A DNA stretch of 64,000 bases, from assembly GCF_011440305.1 (NCBI RefSeq), contig NZ_JAAOIW010000013.1, forward strand, positions 124,001-188,000, written 5' to 3'. Made by a program: the position numbers and the translations under genes. The notes beneath the pieces are model-generated. The model was not told where the DNA came from. It did not search any database and worked only from the letters and a program-made list of their open reading frames with translations. Positions within the stretch are counted from its first letter, which is position 1, and every line of letters begins with the position of its first letter. The DNA comes from Paenibacillus agricola (GTDB lineage Bacteria > Bacillota > Bacilli > Paenibacillales > NBRC-103111). Shown here piece by piece: positions 7,866 through 17,198 of this stretch.

Positions 7866-9224
7866 ATGAAAAATTCAAAAGCTATTGCTCTGATCGCCAT
7901 GTCAGCAGTTGCTTTAAGTGCCTGCAGTTCAGTCAATCCAGCTCCTGGCGCCGCACCAGCTGCAAGCACGCCAGCTCCAAACAGCACACCGGCATCGACA
8001 TCGGCAGCACCAAAATTTGATCCTAATAAAAAAGCTACTATTAAATATTCTTTCTGGGGCGATACGGATACTAAAGCTTTGCATGTTGCAGTAACGGAAG
8101 CGTTTATGAAAGAGTATCCGAATGTTACGGTTGAACCTGTTTACATTCCAGCGGAGTATTTAACCAAAATTCAAACCACTTTCACTGGCGGAACCCAGCC
8201 GGATCTTATCAATTTTACAGCTAACGATCTAATTTCTTTTGCTGCAGCCGGCGTATTGGAACCACAAACCAAATGGATTAAAGGCGAGTGGGATAAAGAA
8301 AATTTTGGCGACAATTTCGAGAGATTGATGAAAGCGATGGAATATAACGGTGAGATATGGGCTTTGCCTCGGAACTCAGCGGGCAGAACGATCTTTTATA
8401 ACAAGCGGATTTTTGACGAGGCCGGCGTGAAATATCCGGATAGTACCTGGACATGGGATACATTAATTGAGCAGGGCAAAAAGCTGACTAACAGCAGCAC
8501 CGATCCGAATAAGAAAGTGTTCGCGATTGGCTTTCAAGGGGAAGTATCGGACATAGGGGCCAGCTATATTTGGCAAGCGGGCGGCGATTATTTTAGCCCA
8601 GACGGGAAAAAATTTATTCTTAATTCACCGGAAAGCAGAAAGGCATTCCAATATTTACATGACCTGATCTATGTGCATCAAATTGCACCTAACCCTAGCG
8701 TTTATACAAATGGAACTCCGCAATCACTATTCATGAATGAAAAAGTAGCTATGCACTTTGATGCGGGATCGTTTATTGCCACTATGCAAAAGGCTAAATT
8801 CGCATGGGATCTTGCTTTGTTCCCTATGGGTCCCAAAAACCGTATCGGCGCTTTATCCCCTACAAGCTTAGCAATTCCGAAAGATAGCAAGAACAAAGAA
8901 GCAGCTTGGGAATTAGCCAAATTTATTAACGGACCGAAAGGACAGGAAATTCTGATCAGCACCGGGTTTTCCGCTCCTGTCAGAAAGTCGATATTGAACG
9001 ATGAGAAAAAATATTTACCGGGCGATAAATTTAAAGTTGACCGTAAAGTCGCATTGGAAAGTTACACAGATCATTCCGCGGTAAAACCTACCAATCCTAT
9101 TTGGACACAAACCGATACCATTATTAAAAAGTACCTGGGATTATACTTCCTTGATAAAAACGGTAAAATCGATGAATCGCTGAAACTCATTGAGAACGAG
9201 GTTAACGCAATAATGCCTAAGTAA
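7866..9224 (+). CDS. ABC importer substrate-binding lipoprotein
   Basis: Family 1 extracellular solute-binding protein of the second CUT1-type importer. 452 residues; signal peptide with ALSAC (Cys20), then a Pro/Ala/Ser/Thr-rich tether to about residue 55, then the binding fold starting TIKYSFWGDTDTKALH. ATG at 7866 is preceded by AGGAGGGGTTAAGAA. First gene of an apparent operon reaching to the hydroxyacid dehydrogenase at 15929. A hairpin in the gap to the permease could keep binding-protein mRNA more abundant. The neighbouring enzymes suggest an aldonate, uronate or their oligomers as ligand (inference). Confidence 0.88.
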   Translation: MKNSKAIALIAMSAVALSACSSVNPAPGAAPAASTPAPNSTPASTSAAPKFDPNKKATIKYSFWGDTDTKALHVAVTEAFMKEYPNVTVEPVYIPAEYLTKIQTTFTGGTQPDLINFTANDLISFAAAGVLEPQTKWIKGEWDKENFGDNFERLMKAMEYNGEIWALPRNSAGRTIFYNKRIFDEAGVKYPDSTWTWDTLIEQGKKLTNSSTDPNKKVFAIGFQGEVSDIGASYIWQAGGDYFSPDGKKFILNSPESRKAFQYLHDLIYVHQIAPNPSVYTNGTPQSLFMNEKVAMHFDAGSFIATMQKAKFAWDLALFPMGPKNRIGALSPTSLAIPKDSKNKEAAWELAKFINGPKGQEILISTGFSAPVRKSILNDEKKYLPGDKFKVDRKVALESYTDHSAVKPTNPIWTQTDTIIKKYLGLYFLDKNGKIDESLKLIENEVNAIMPK

Positions 9225-9248
9225 TCTTCGGGATGCTCGCCATGTTGA

Positions 9249-9280
9249 CCGGATAAGGATTACAGCCCCTTCTTATCCGG
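9249..9280 (+). other. Hairpin between binding protein and permease
   Basis: CCGGATAAG pairs perfectly with CTTATCCGG across a 14-base loop, without a following T-run. Placement just after a binding-protein gene is typical of mRNA-stabilising or partial-termination hairpins. Confidence 0.55.
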
Positions 9281-9311
9281 ATTCATAAATAAATAATGAG
9301 GGGAATGCAGC

Positions 9312-10196
9312 ATGTCAAGGAAATTTTTATTAAACGATACGATGGTAGCCTATTATTTTTTGTTGCCTGCTATAATCGGATTTGCTATTTTTACCGCAGT
9401 CCCATTGGTAGCTTCCCTTGTTATTTCCTTCTATGAATGGAATACATTATCCAGTCCGAAATTTGTTGGTCTTGGGAACTTTGTCAAAATTTTCACCGAG
9501 GATCAAATATTTTGGATTGCGATGGAAAATACATTCTGGTACGCGGTAGGTGTTGTTCCTTTCAGTATAGCCTTGGGATTGGCCGCAGCATTATTGTTAA
9601 ATCAAAAAATAATCGGTATTGCCTTTTGGAGAACGGTTTACTTTCTGCCAGTAATGACTTCGACAGTTGCCATTTCACTGGTCTGGAAGTGGCTTTACAA
9701 CCCTGATGTTGGTTTAATTAATGTGTTATTGAGGGAAATCGGAATTCAGAATCCCCCTACATGGTTAACCAGTACCACTTGGGCTTTGCCCTCGATCATT
9801 ATTGTTACGATTTGGAAAACAATCGGTTACAATATGGTTATTTTTCTAGCTGGCTTGCAAAATGTACCGAAGGAATTATATGAAGCGGCTGAAATTGATG
9901 GTTCGAGCAAGTGGAATATGTTTTGGAAAATCACGCTTCCTTTGTTGCGACCTACTACCTTTTTTATAACGGTGATTTCGATTATCCATTCTTTTCAAGT
10001 ATTCGGATATGCGCTGATCATGACAGAAGGCGGTCCCGGCGCTTCGACCAACACGTTGGTTTTATACATCTACCAGCAGGGCTTCAAGTATTTCAATATG
10101 GGCTATGCTTCGGCCATTGCATGGGTCTTATTCATTATTCTTTTAATTGTTACGATGATTCAATCCTACGTGAATAATCGAAGGGAGGCCGCCTAA
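9312..10196 (+). CDS. Sugar ABC importer permease (MalF type)
   Basis: 294-residue membrane subunit with six hydrophobic segments and EAA loop (ELYEAAEIDGSSKWNMFWKI, about 190-210). ATG at 9312 follows GAGGGGAATGCAGC. Three bases separate its stop from the next permease. Forms the transport channel with the gene at 10200; ATPase not encoded here. Resembles the permease at 3172 in overall pattern but is a separate paralogue paired with its own binding protein. Confidence 0.9.
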   Translation: MSRKFLLNDTMVAYYFLLPAIIGFAIFTAVPLVASLVISFYEWNTLSSPKFVGLGNFVKIFTEDQIFWIAMENTFWYAVGVVPFSIALGLAAALLLNQKIIGIAFWRTVYFLPVMTSTVAISLVWKWLYNPDVGLINVLLREIGIQNPPTWLTSTTWALPSIIIVTIWKTIGYNMVIFLAGLQNVPKELYEAAEIDGSSKWNMFWKITLPLLRPTTFFITVISIIHSFQVFGYALIMTEGGPGASTNTLVLYIYQQGFKYFNMGYASAIAWVLFIILLIVTMIQSYVNNRREAA

Positions 10197-10199
10197 TCC

Positions 10200-11072
10200 A
10201 TGGAAATTATCCAGTCAACAGCAAAAGCATCCATTGTCATGAAGCGGTCGACCCTGCAACGGGTTACAGATTTGATAACGTATACCATTTTAATTGCTTT
10301 CTCTGGAATTATGGTACTCCCTTTTATTTGGATGGTATCTTCATCCTTGAAAAATTTGGAGGAAGTAAGTGAAATTCCAATTCGTTGGATTCCTGAGACA
10401 TTCCGTTTTAGCAATTATGTGGAAGTTTTTCAAAGCATCCCGATGGGACGGTTTATTTTAAACTCCTTCTTTGTTGCTATTTCGGTGACGGTTTTAGCGA
10501 TAATTGTTTCGTCATTGGCAGCTTATGCGTTTGCAAGATTGAATTTTAAAGGGAAAAGCACGCTCTTTCTATGCTTTTTGACAACCATGATGATCCCGCA
10601 GCAGGTAACGATGATTCCCAACTTTTTGATTATGAAAGAATTTGGCTGGCTTAACACCTATAACGCCTTGATTTTCCCTCATTTATTTACGGCTTTCGGG
10701 GTGTTTATGTTAAGACAATTTTTTCTCTCCATTCCTGTCGAGCTTGAAGAAGCAGCGAGAATAGACGGTTGCAGCCGTTTTAGAATCTACTGGAATATCA
10801 TGATTCCTTTGGCTAAGCCTGCATTTGTGACGTTAGGAGTCTTTCTGTTCCTGGGCGAATGGAACTCGTTCCTATGGCCTCTTATTGTAATTGACTCTGT
10901 AAATCTGCAGCCTATCCAAGTCGGTTTACGGACTTTCCAAGGAGAGTTTACAACTCACTGGCATCTGATGATGGCAGGAGCTTTAATAGCGGAATTGCCT
11001 GTCTTGTTATTTTATGTCTTTTGTCAACGATACATTATTGAAGGAATTGCAACTTCAGGTATCAAGGGCTAA
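10200..11072 (+). CDS. Sugar ABC importer permease (MalG type)
   Basis: 290 residues, six membrane segments, EAA loop (ELEEAARIDGCSRFRIYWNI) and the family's C-terminal end (IIEGIATSGIKG). ATG at 10200, with GGGAGG about 11 bases upstream inside the previous gene. Completes the second importer. A 33-base gap containing CAGGAGG leads directly into the dehydratase, so uptake and catabolism are co-transcribed. Confidence 0.9.
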   Translation: MEIIQSTAKASIVMKRSTLQRVTDLITYTILIAFSGIMVLPFIWMVSSSLKNLEEVSEIPIRWIPETFRFSNYVEVFQSIPMGRFILNSFFVAISVTVLAIIVSSLAAYAFARLNFKGKSTLFLCFLTTMMIPQQVTMIPNFLIMKEFGWLNTYNALIFPHLFTAFGVFMLRQFFLSIPVELEEAARIDGCSRFRIYWNIMIPLAKPAFVTLGVFLFLGEWNSFLWPLIVIDSVNLQPIQVGLRTFQGEFTTHWHLMMAGALIAELPVLLFYVFCQRYIIEGIATSGIKG

Positions 11073-11104
11073 TAACGAAACTAAATTATTCAGGAGGTTT
11101 ATTC

Positions 11105-12199
11105 ATGAAAATCACAAAGCTGGAAGCTGTAATTATTGTAAAGGAAGTTAAAAATCCGATGAAGGATGCACTACACACTTATGATGCAGGCACTCAAGTA
11201 GTAACCAAAATACACACGGATGAAGGTATTATAGGATATGCTACGAGCTTTTTCGGCAGAGGAAAAGCAAGCGGAGCGATATTGAAGCTTATCCTGGAAT
11301 CAGAGCTAGGCCCGCATCTCATTGGGGAAGATCCGCACTTTACTCGTAAAATCCGCAAAAAATTATGGAGCGTTGCTGACTATCACGGAGCAGAGGGCTT
11401 CTCGCATTTTGCTATCTCTGCTATTGATATTGCGCTATGGGACATTATTGGAAAGAAAGCCAATCTGCCGACTGCGAAGGTTTTAGGCGCCGTTCGTGAT
11501 CGTATCCCTGCTTATTGCATGGCGGGATGGTATGTCGATACGGAAAAGGAATATGTCGCAAAATGTATCGAAACGGTGGAAGAGGGATTTAAGGCAATTA
11601 AACTAAAAGTAGGCAAATATTCGTTGGAGAATGACATTGAACGCATTAAAATAGCGCAACGAGAAGTAGGGTCTGATATTAAAATTATGGTTGACGCCAA
11701 TCAGGGATTTGACGAAAAAGAAGCGCTTCGTCGGGGAAGAGCCTACGAGCAGCTGGGCATCAGATGGTTTGAAGAGCCGTTAATTCCACAGCATAAAGAG
11801 AGTTCAGCACGATTGGCTCATGCATTGGATATCCCGATAGCAATTGGAGAAAACTTTTACTCCAAATTCCAATTTTATGATGCTGTTCAAGCTGGAGCCG
11901 CCTCGATTTATCAACCGGATAACCGAAGAGCCGGAGGACCCACGGAATGGCTGGAAATCGGAGCCATTACGGATGCGGCCGGACATCATATCGCAAGCCA
12001 CGGCGGTGGACCTGCAAACGTGAATATGCTGTGCGTGTTGCCTAACGCGATCTTCTTGGAAAGCGGAAGCTTGAAAAAAGAAGATGGCATGCTAAAAAAT
12101 CGACTGGTCATGGTAGATGGGGAAGTACTGCTTCCGGATGTGCCAGGAATGGGTACGGAAGTAGATGAAGACTATATTCAGAAATATCGCGTAGACTAG
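11105..12199 (+). CDS. Mandelate racemase/enolase-superfamily acid-sugar dehydratase
   Basis: 364 residues. Enolase-superfamily enzymes abstract the proton next to a carboxylate with Mg2+. All mandelate-racemase-subgroup residues are visible: K166-x-K168 (AIKLKVG), metal ligands D197, E223 or E224, and E249, the D272-H299 dyad (YQPDN; ASHGG) and E319 (FLESGS), each two positions later than in mandelate racemase itself. In a sugar ABC operon the likely reaction is dehydration of an aldonate or similar acid to a 2-keto-3-deoxy acid. N-terminal capping domain ~1-125, barrel ~130-345. The precise substrate is not determinable from sequence. Confidence 0.88.
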   Translation: MKITKLEAVIIVKEVKNPMKDALHTYDAGTQVVTKIHTDEGIIGYATSFFGRGKASGAILKLILESELGPHLIGEDPHFTRKIRKKLWSVADYHGAEGFSHFAISAIDIALWDIIGKKANLPTAKVLGAVRDRIPAYCMAGWYVDTEKEYVAKCIETVEEGFKAIKLKVGKYSLENDIERIKIAQREVGSDIKIMVDANQGFDEKEALRRGRAYEQLGIRWFEEPLIPQHKESSARLAHALDIPIAIGENFYSKFQFYDAVQAGAASIYQPDNRRAGGPTEWLEIGAITDAAGHHIASHGGGPANVNMLCVLPNAIFLESGSLKKEDGMLKNRLVMVDGEVLLPDVPGMGTEVDEDYIQKYRVD

Positions 12200-12268
12200 A
12201 GGATTTGATAAGAAGACCTCGGCGGATGACCGGGGTTTTCCTATCATCATATTGGGAGGAGCAAGAGA

Positions 12269-13705
12269 ATGTCTAAGCATACAGTTGAAGCCTTAGGAAA
12301 TTTGGTTAACGGACAATGGATAGTCGGCTCAGAAACCTTTGAAGTTTTCAATAAATATACCGGTGATGTGATGGTTAAGGTGACCAAATCATCCCGGGAA
12401 GATGTGAGTCACGCCATTGGCAATGCTTTGGAAACATTCAAAACAACTAAGCTGACGCCTTATCAAAGGTACGAGATTTTGATGAAAGCGGCCGAACTGT
12501 TTAAGCAACGTAAAAATGAGCTTGCCCTGACGATTGTTCGGGAAGGCGGCAAGGTGCTCAAAGACGCCAGTATGGAGATTGATCGAGGGATTCAAACGTT
12601 CATTGCTTCTGCTGAAGAAGCAAAAAGACTGCAAGGACATGAAGTGCCGATTCAAGGACAGCCGGGCAGTGATAATAAAATTGCTTTTACTTTACGTGTT
12701 CCTGTAGGCGTCCTCTGTGCAATAACGCCGTTCAATTTCCCGTTCAATTTAGTAGCTCATAAAATTGCGCCGGCACTTGCTGCAGGCAATACGGTTATTT
12801 TAAAGCCGGCAGGCGTAACACCGCAAATTGCCGCCAAAATGGCGGAAATATTGTTGGAGGCAGGACTTCCGCCAGGTTTTTTAAATATCGTAAACGGTCC
12901 GGGAAGAGAAATTGGGCAGTATTTGTTAGAGGACGCCCGCATAGCGATGTATACCTTTACGGGGAGTACGGAGGTTGGGAAGCAGATTAAAGCGTCCTCT
13001 GGTATTCGCAGGGTGACCTTGGAGCTTGGAAGCAACTCACCGAATATTGTTCATAAAGACGCACCGGATTTGGCTAAAGCCGCCCAATTATGTGTGAACA
13101 AAGGCTTTAGTAACGCAGGGCAGGCATGCATTTCCGTGCAAAGGATTTATGTGCATCAAGACATATACACGGCTTTTGTTGAAAGGTCGATTGAAGCGGC
13201 ATCGAAGCTCAAGGTGGGTGACCCTGAGCTTAATGAAACTGATATTGGGCCGATGATATCGGAAAAAGAAGCGGTGCGGGCAGAGCAATGGATTCAGGAA
13301 GCCGTTCAACAAGGAGCCACAATTGTTTATGGGGGCCATCGGAAGGGTGCGATTCTATACCCAACCATTATGACCAATACCCTATCCTCAATGAAGGTAA
13401 TGTGCCAGGAGGTTTTTGCTCCGATTGTCTGCATTACTTCATATGGTGACATCAATGAAGCGTTGGCAGCAGCAAATGATTCCAATTATGGGCTGCAAGC
13501 AGGCATTTTCACTTCTGATCTTCAGCTTGCTTTCAGGGCTGCCAAGGAATTGGATTTTGGCGGTGTAATCATTAACGATGTGTCCACGTTTAGAGCAGAT
13601 ATTATGCCCTATGGCGGTGTGAAGGACAGCGGATATGGAAAAGAAGGTCCGAGGTATGCCATTCAGGAAATGACCAATGAAAAAATAGTTGTGTTTGATA
13701 TTTAG
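12269..13705 (+). CDS. NAD(P)+-dependent aldehyde dehydrogenase
   Basis: 478 residues, the normal length for the superfamily. Oxidises an aldehyde to the acid. Key segments: ITPFNFPFNL, cofactor-loop TFTGSTEVGKQI, general-base Glu in VTLELGSNSPNIV and the catalytic Cys in NAGQACIS; C-terminal EKIVVFDI. ATG at 12269 follows TGGGAGGAGCAAGAGA. It closely follows the dehydratase and precedes an alcohol dehydrogenase, so it probably disposes of an aldehyde made in the pathway (for example glycolaldehyde or lactaldehyde; inference). The gap before it holds only a weak hairpin. Confidence 0.9.
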   Translation: MSKHTVEALGNLVNGQWIVGSETFEVFNKYTGDVMVKVTKSSREDVSHAIGNALETFKTTKLTPYQRYEILMKAAELFKQRKNELALTIVREGGKVLKDASMEIDRGIQTFIASAEEAKRLQGHEVPIQGQPGSDNKIAFTLRVPVGVLCAITPFNFPFNLVAHKIAPALAAGNTVILKPAGVTPQIAAKMAEILLEAGLPPGFLNIVNGPGREIGQYLLEDARIAMYTFTGSTEVGKQIKASSGIRRVTLELGSNSPNIVHKDAPDLAKAAQLCVNKGFSNAGQACISVQRIYVHQDIYTAFVERSIEAASKLKVGDPELNETDIGPMISEKEAVRAEQWIQEAVQQGATIVYGGHRKGAILYPTIMTNTLSSMKVMCQEVFAPIVCITSYGDINEALAAANDSNYGLQAGIFTSDLQLAFRAAKELDFGGVIINDVSTFRADIMPYGGVKDSGYGKEGPRYAIQEMTNEKIVVFDI

Positions 13706-13725
13706 TTGAAGAGGGATGATCAGAT

Positions 13726-14931
13726 ATGAGGGATACATGGTCTTATTTCCCATCCGGGAAAATTATATTCGGAAATGGTGCCATTCAACAATTAGGCGAG
13801 CTTTTAAAAAACATGAATGCCCGAAATATCTTCCTCATTACAGATATGGGAATCGTTCAATCCGGCATACTGCGTACGGTTATGAATATTTTGGAGAAAG
13901 ATAACTTCCTCGTAAAGGTATTTGACGGTACGACTCCGGAACCACCGATTTCCGTTGCGTTGGAATGCTATGAATTTGCCAAATCGGAAATTAATGCGGA
14001 TGTCATTATCGGTCTGGGTGGAGGCAGCAGCATTGACTTGGCAAAAGTTGTTGCCCTACTGGTAGCACATGGGGGGCGACCGCAGGATTATTTTGGCGAG
14101 AATGCCATTCCATCGCCAATTGCTCCCTTGATAGCCATTCCTACTACGGCAGGCACCGGTTCTGAAGTGACATCGGTAGCTGTCTTAACCGATACGGAAA
14201 ATAATATTAAAGTTGGAATTTCCAACAATTATTTAAGGCCGGCGGTCGCTTTATTGGATCCCGAGCTGACACTGAACCTGCCACCCTATGTGACGGCATG
14301 TTCAGGCATCGATGCTTTGGCACATGCCATCGAAGCGTACCTTGCCAAGGACTTTAAGTATATCCAAGCAGAAGGTGACATTTTATTTCAAGGATCGGCT
14401 CCGATAAGTGACACACTAGCACTTCAAGCTATTGAACTTATTTCCAAAAACTTAATAACAGCTGTTCAGCAAGGGACAAACCTGGAAGCTCGTACCAACA
14501 TGCTTCTAGGAAGTTTATTGGCTGGATTGGCATTTTCCAATGCGGGTACAGCTGCAGCTCATGCATTGGCCTATCCGATCGGAGGACTATCCAAATCACC
14601 GCATGGAGAAGTCACGGGTCTCTTGCTTCCTTATGTGATTGATTTCAATGCTCGAACATCGGTGGAGAAGCTGAACAAATTATCACAAGCGCTACAGATT
14701 CCTGCGTCCGAGCTCCAAGCATCATCGGACAAGATTCAGGCTGTCGTCGCTCAGATCATAGATATTTTGCAGCAAATCGGGTTGCCGACTCGGCTTAACT
14801 CGATTGGGATCAAGAGGGAACAACTGCTTGGGATTGCGGAAAAGGCGATACAAATCGAACGGCTAATTCGAAACAATCCACGAGAAGCAACACTAAAGAG
14901 CTTCATTAATCTACTTGAAAAGGCCTATTAA
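13726..14931 (+). CDS. Iron-containing alcohol dehydrogenase
   Basis: 401 residues, group III alcohol dehydrogenase interconverting an alcohol and aldehyde with NAD(P)H. Nucleotide-binding GGGSSIDLAKVV near residue 100, TTAGTGSEVTSVAV, and metal-ligand regions GIDALAHAIEAY (Asp, His) and HALAYPIGGLSKSPHGE (two His). ATG at 13726 begins 20 bases after the aldehyde dehydrogenase stop, with GAGGGATGATC as ribosome site. A slightly long segment (KDFKYIQAEGDILFQGSAP) lies after the metal site. Together with the neighbouring dehydrogenases it suggests redox handling of C2-C3 fragments. Confidence 0.9.
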   Translation: MRDTWSYFPSGKIIFGNGAIQQLGELLKNMNARNIFLITDMGIVQSGILRTVMNILEKDNFLVKVFDGTTPEPPISVALECYEFAKSEINADVIIGLGGGSSIDLAKVVALLVAHGGRPQDYFGENAIPSPIAPLIAIPTTAGTGSEVTSVAVLTDTENNIKVGISNNYLRPAVALLDPELTLNLPPYVTACSGIDALAHAIEAYLAKDFKYIQAEGDILFQGSAPISDTLALQAIELISKNLITAVQQGTNLEARTNMLLGSLLAGLAFSNAGTAAAHALAYPIGGLSKSPHGEVTGLLLPYVIDFNARTSVEKLNKLSQALQIPASELQASSDKIQAVVAQIIDILQQIGLPTRLNSIGIKREQLLGIAEKAIQIERLIRNNPREATLKSFINLLEKAY

Positions 14932-14948
14932 TTTCGGGAGAGGATTTC

Positions 14949-15929
14949 ATGAAGATTGTCATAACTAGACGTATTCCGGACAGCATTAAACAAATGTTGG
15001 AAGTGAACCACACGACCTACATGTGGCAGGAGGAAAATGTACCGATTCCCTATGAGCTGCTGCTGGAGCAAGTGAAGGATGCCGATGCTTTGTTTACCAA
15101 TGTGTCGGATCGGATAGATAAACCTATATTTCAAGCAGCTCCTAAGCTGAAGGTTGTCAGTACGATGGCAGTTGGTTATGACAATATAGATATCGGAGAG
15201 GCAACCGCAAGAGGCATACTTGTAGGGCATACGCCAGATGTTCTATCTGAAGCGGTGGCAGATTTGACATTTGCCCTCCTGCTTGCAACTGCGCGAAAAG
15301 TAGTGGAGGCTATGAACTACATCAAGGAAGGCAGCTGGAAAGGCTGGGGACCGATGCTCTTAACCGGGCAAAATGTTTACAACTCTACGGTCGGCATTAT
15401 CGGCATGGGTGGAATTGGAAAAGGGGTAGCAAGAAGAGCTTCCGGCTTCGGTATGAGGATTTTATATCATAATAGGAGACGAAGAGAAGATATGGAGCAA
15501 GAGCTAGGTGTCGAATACAGTTCGCTGGATGACTTGCTTCAAGCTTCCGATTTTGTAGTGATGCTGGCTCCGGCTACTTTGGAAACACGTAGGATGATTG
15601 GGGAAAGAGAGCTTTCATTGATGAAGCCGACCGCTATATTGATTAATACTTCTAGAGGCAGCAATATTGATGAAACGGCACTTATTACTGCATTAAAAAA
15701 ACGCCAAATTTGGGGTGCCGGCTTGGATGTGTTTGAAGTCGAGCCGATTCATGCAGACCATCCTTTGATCGCCCTTGATAATGTAGTATTGCTGCCGCAT
15801 ATAGGAAGCGCAACAGTAGCTACCCGAATGGAAATGGCAGAGATGACCGCTCTTAACATACTTATGGGATTAAGTGGAAAAAAGATAATAAATATTGTAA
15901 ACCCGGATGTTTACAATATGAGAGGCTGA
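14949..15929 (+). CDS. D-2-hydroxyacid dehydrogenase, glyoxylate reductase-like
   Basis: 326 residues. Reduces a 2-keto acid (glyoxylate or hydroxypyruvate are usual) with NAD(P)H. Rossmann motif GMGGIGKGVARRA (~155), substrate-binding Arg in NTSRGSNID, Glu in FEVEP and catalytic His in LLPHIGSAT. ATG at 14949 follows GGGAGAGGATTTC, 17 bases after the alcohol dehydrogenase. Last gene of the acid-sugar operon by spacing; the next gene is 98 bases on and encodes a secreted protein. Confidence 0.9.
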   Translation: MKIVITRRIPDSIKQMLEVNHTTYMWQEENVPIPYELLLEQVKDADALFTNVSDRIDKPIFQAAPKLKVVSTMAVGYDNIDIGEATARGILVGHTPDVLSEAVADLTFALLLATARKVVEAMNYIKEGSWKGWGPMLLTGQNVYNSTVGIIGMGGIGKGVARRASGFGMRILYHNRRRREDMEQELGVEYSSLDDLLQASDFVVMLAPATLETRRMIGERELSLMKPTAILINTSRGSNIDETALITALKKRQIWGAGLDVFEVEPIHADHPLIALDNVVLLPHIGSATVATRMEMAEMTALNILMGLSGKKIINIVNPDVYNMRG

Positions 15930-16027
15930 TACCAAAATGCCCCCCCAATTTCCAAACTTCCCTCGAACCCTTTTAAAGGGTAGCTGAACACATACCTGAG
16001 CCAAGATTACAGGTTAGGAGTAGATAC

Positions 16028-16954
16028 GTGAAAAAGAAACCTTGGGTAAAGTGGTCTGGACGGTTGGGAAAGACGGTATTGGGCTGTTTGTTAGTAAGTC
16101 AAGTGATGACGGGCTTCACTCTGTTTGGTGGGTCTGAAAGCAAAGTAGAGGCTGCTGAACCGCTTGTTGTCAGTACATGGATGTGGAATCCCTTTGTGAT
16201 TGAAAAGGATCAAGATATCACCCTGCAGCATTTAATGGACCAGCGTATTAATCGTGTTTATTTGAATATTGATTTGGATTATCTAGCTATCGACTACAGC
16301 AGCTTCATCCGGAAAGCGAAAGCGAAAGGGATTGAGGTTCAAGCACTTGGCGGCGCTCCGAACTGGGTGCTCCCCGAGCATAACAAAAAAATGTACGAGT
16401 TCATTGATTGGGTGAAGCAATATAATAACAGTGTACAGCCAGAAGAGCGATTCACCGGTATTCATTTGGATGTGGAGCCCTACGTATTGACGCAATGGAG
16501 ACAGGATTCGGATGCCGTCATTGGCCTATGGATGGATACCGTCAGTGGATTTGCAGAAGAGGTAAAGGCCGATTCTGATTTAACCGTGGGCATTGACATG
16601 CCCACCTGGCTTGATTCCATCAGAGTACGGGATGGCTATGGAGGCATGACAACACTCCCTGAATGGTTGATCAGCCGGTTAGACCAAGTAACGTTGATGG
16701 CTTACTTCGACAATGCGGATAATATTTCACAATCCGTGCAGGATGAAATCAACGCAGCGGATCGGGTAGGCGTTCCTGTTCTAGTCGCTGTAGATACTGT
16801 AAACAGCGGGGAAGTAGGAGGCAGCTTCTTCAACAAGGGTCAAGTATTGATGAGGAACGAGCTGGCAGCGGTTGTGGGGAGCTTAGGAGATCATCCCTCT
16901 TTCGAAGGGTACAGCGTGCACGACTGGGATAGCTGGATGAAATTAGGCCAATAG
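16028..16954 (+). CDS. Secreted TIM-barrel-like protein of unknown function
   Basis: 308 residues starting at GTG (16028) behind TTAGGAG. A positively charged N terminus and hydrophobic core (LGKTVLGCLLVSQVMTGFTL) with ESKVEAAEP indicate a signal peptidase I-type exported protein. The mature part alternates strands and helices like a (beta/alpha)8 barrel, with acidic clusters at strand ends: NIDLDYLAIDY, IHLDVEPYV, VGIDMPTW, LMAYFDN, VHDWDSW. The LDVEP Glu would be a glycosidase-like catalytic candidate. I do not recognise a specific family. It may act on the polymer whose products the importer takes up, or be unrelated. A strong terminator follows. Confidence 0.7.
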   Translation: MKKKPWVKWSGRLGKTVLGCLLVSQVMTGFTLFGGSESKVEAAEPLVVSTWMWNPFVIEKDQDITLQHLMDQRINRVYLNIDLDYLAIDYSSFIRKAKAKGIEVQALGGAPNWVLPEHNKKMYEFIDWVKQYNNSVQPEERFTGIHLDVEPYVLTQWRQDSDAVIGLWMDTVSGFAEEVKADSDLTVGIDMPTWLDSIRVRDGYGGMTTLPEWLISRLDQVTLMAYFDNADNISQSVQDEINAADRVGVPVLVAVDTVNSGEVGGSFFNKGQVLMRNELAAVVGSLGDHPSFEGYSVHDWDSWMKLGQ

Positions 16955-16973
16955 TTTCCAGTTTTCGATATTC

Positions 16974-17008
16974 AAAGGGCAGGCTGCCATGGTAGCCTGC
17001 CCTTTTTG
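16974..17008 (+). terminator. Rho-independent terminator
   Basis: 12-bp stem AAAGGGCAGGCT / AGCCTGCCCTTT around an 8-base loop, running into TTTTTG, 20 bases after the secreted protein gene. Confidence 0.92.
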
Positions 17009-17198
17009 TTAAGCTGAGGGATACGACGTTTGGACAGTACACCCCTTAATCAAATACAATAAGTGTAGATACGGGGAGCTGATCTTCCATATCGCGGAAC
17101 GATTGGAGGGTAACTGATATGATCGAAACCATGTCTCGATTGCATCATGTGGATGTTAGCTCGACTCAAGGCTTTGGCTGGGTAAAAGGAGGGCCACT

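Noticed and set aside
12200-12268. Terminator between dehydratase and aldehyde dehydrogenase
   Set aside because: CCTCGG/CCGGGG pairs poorly and the T-run is short; read-through is more likely, so it was not called.
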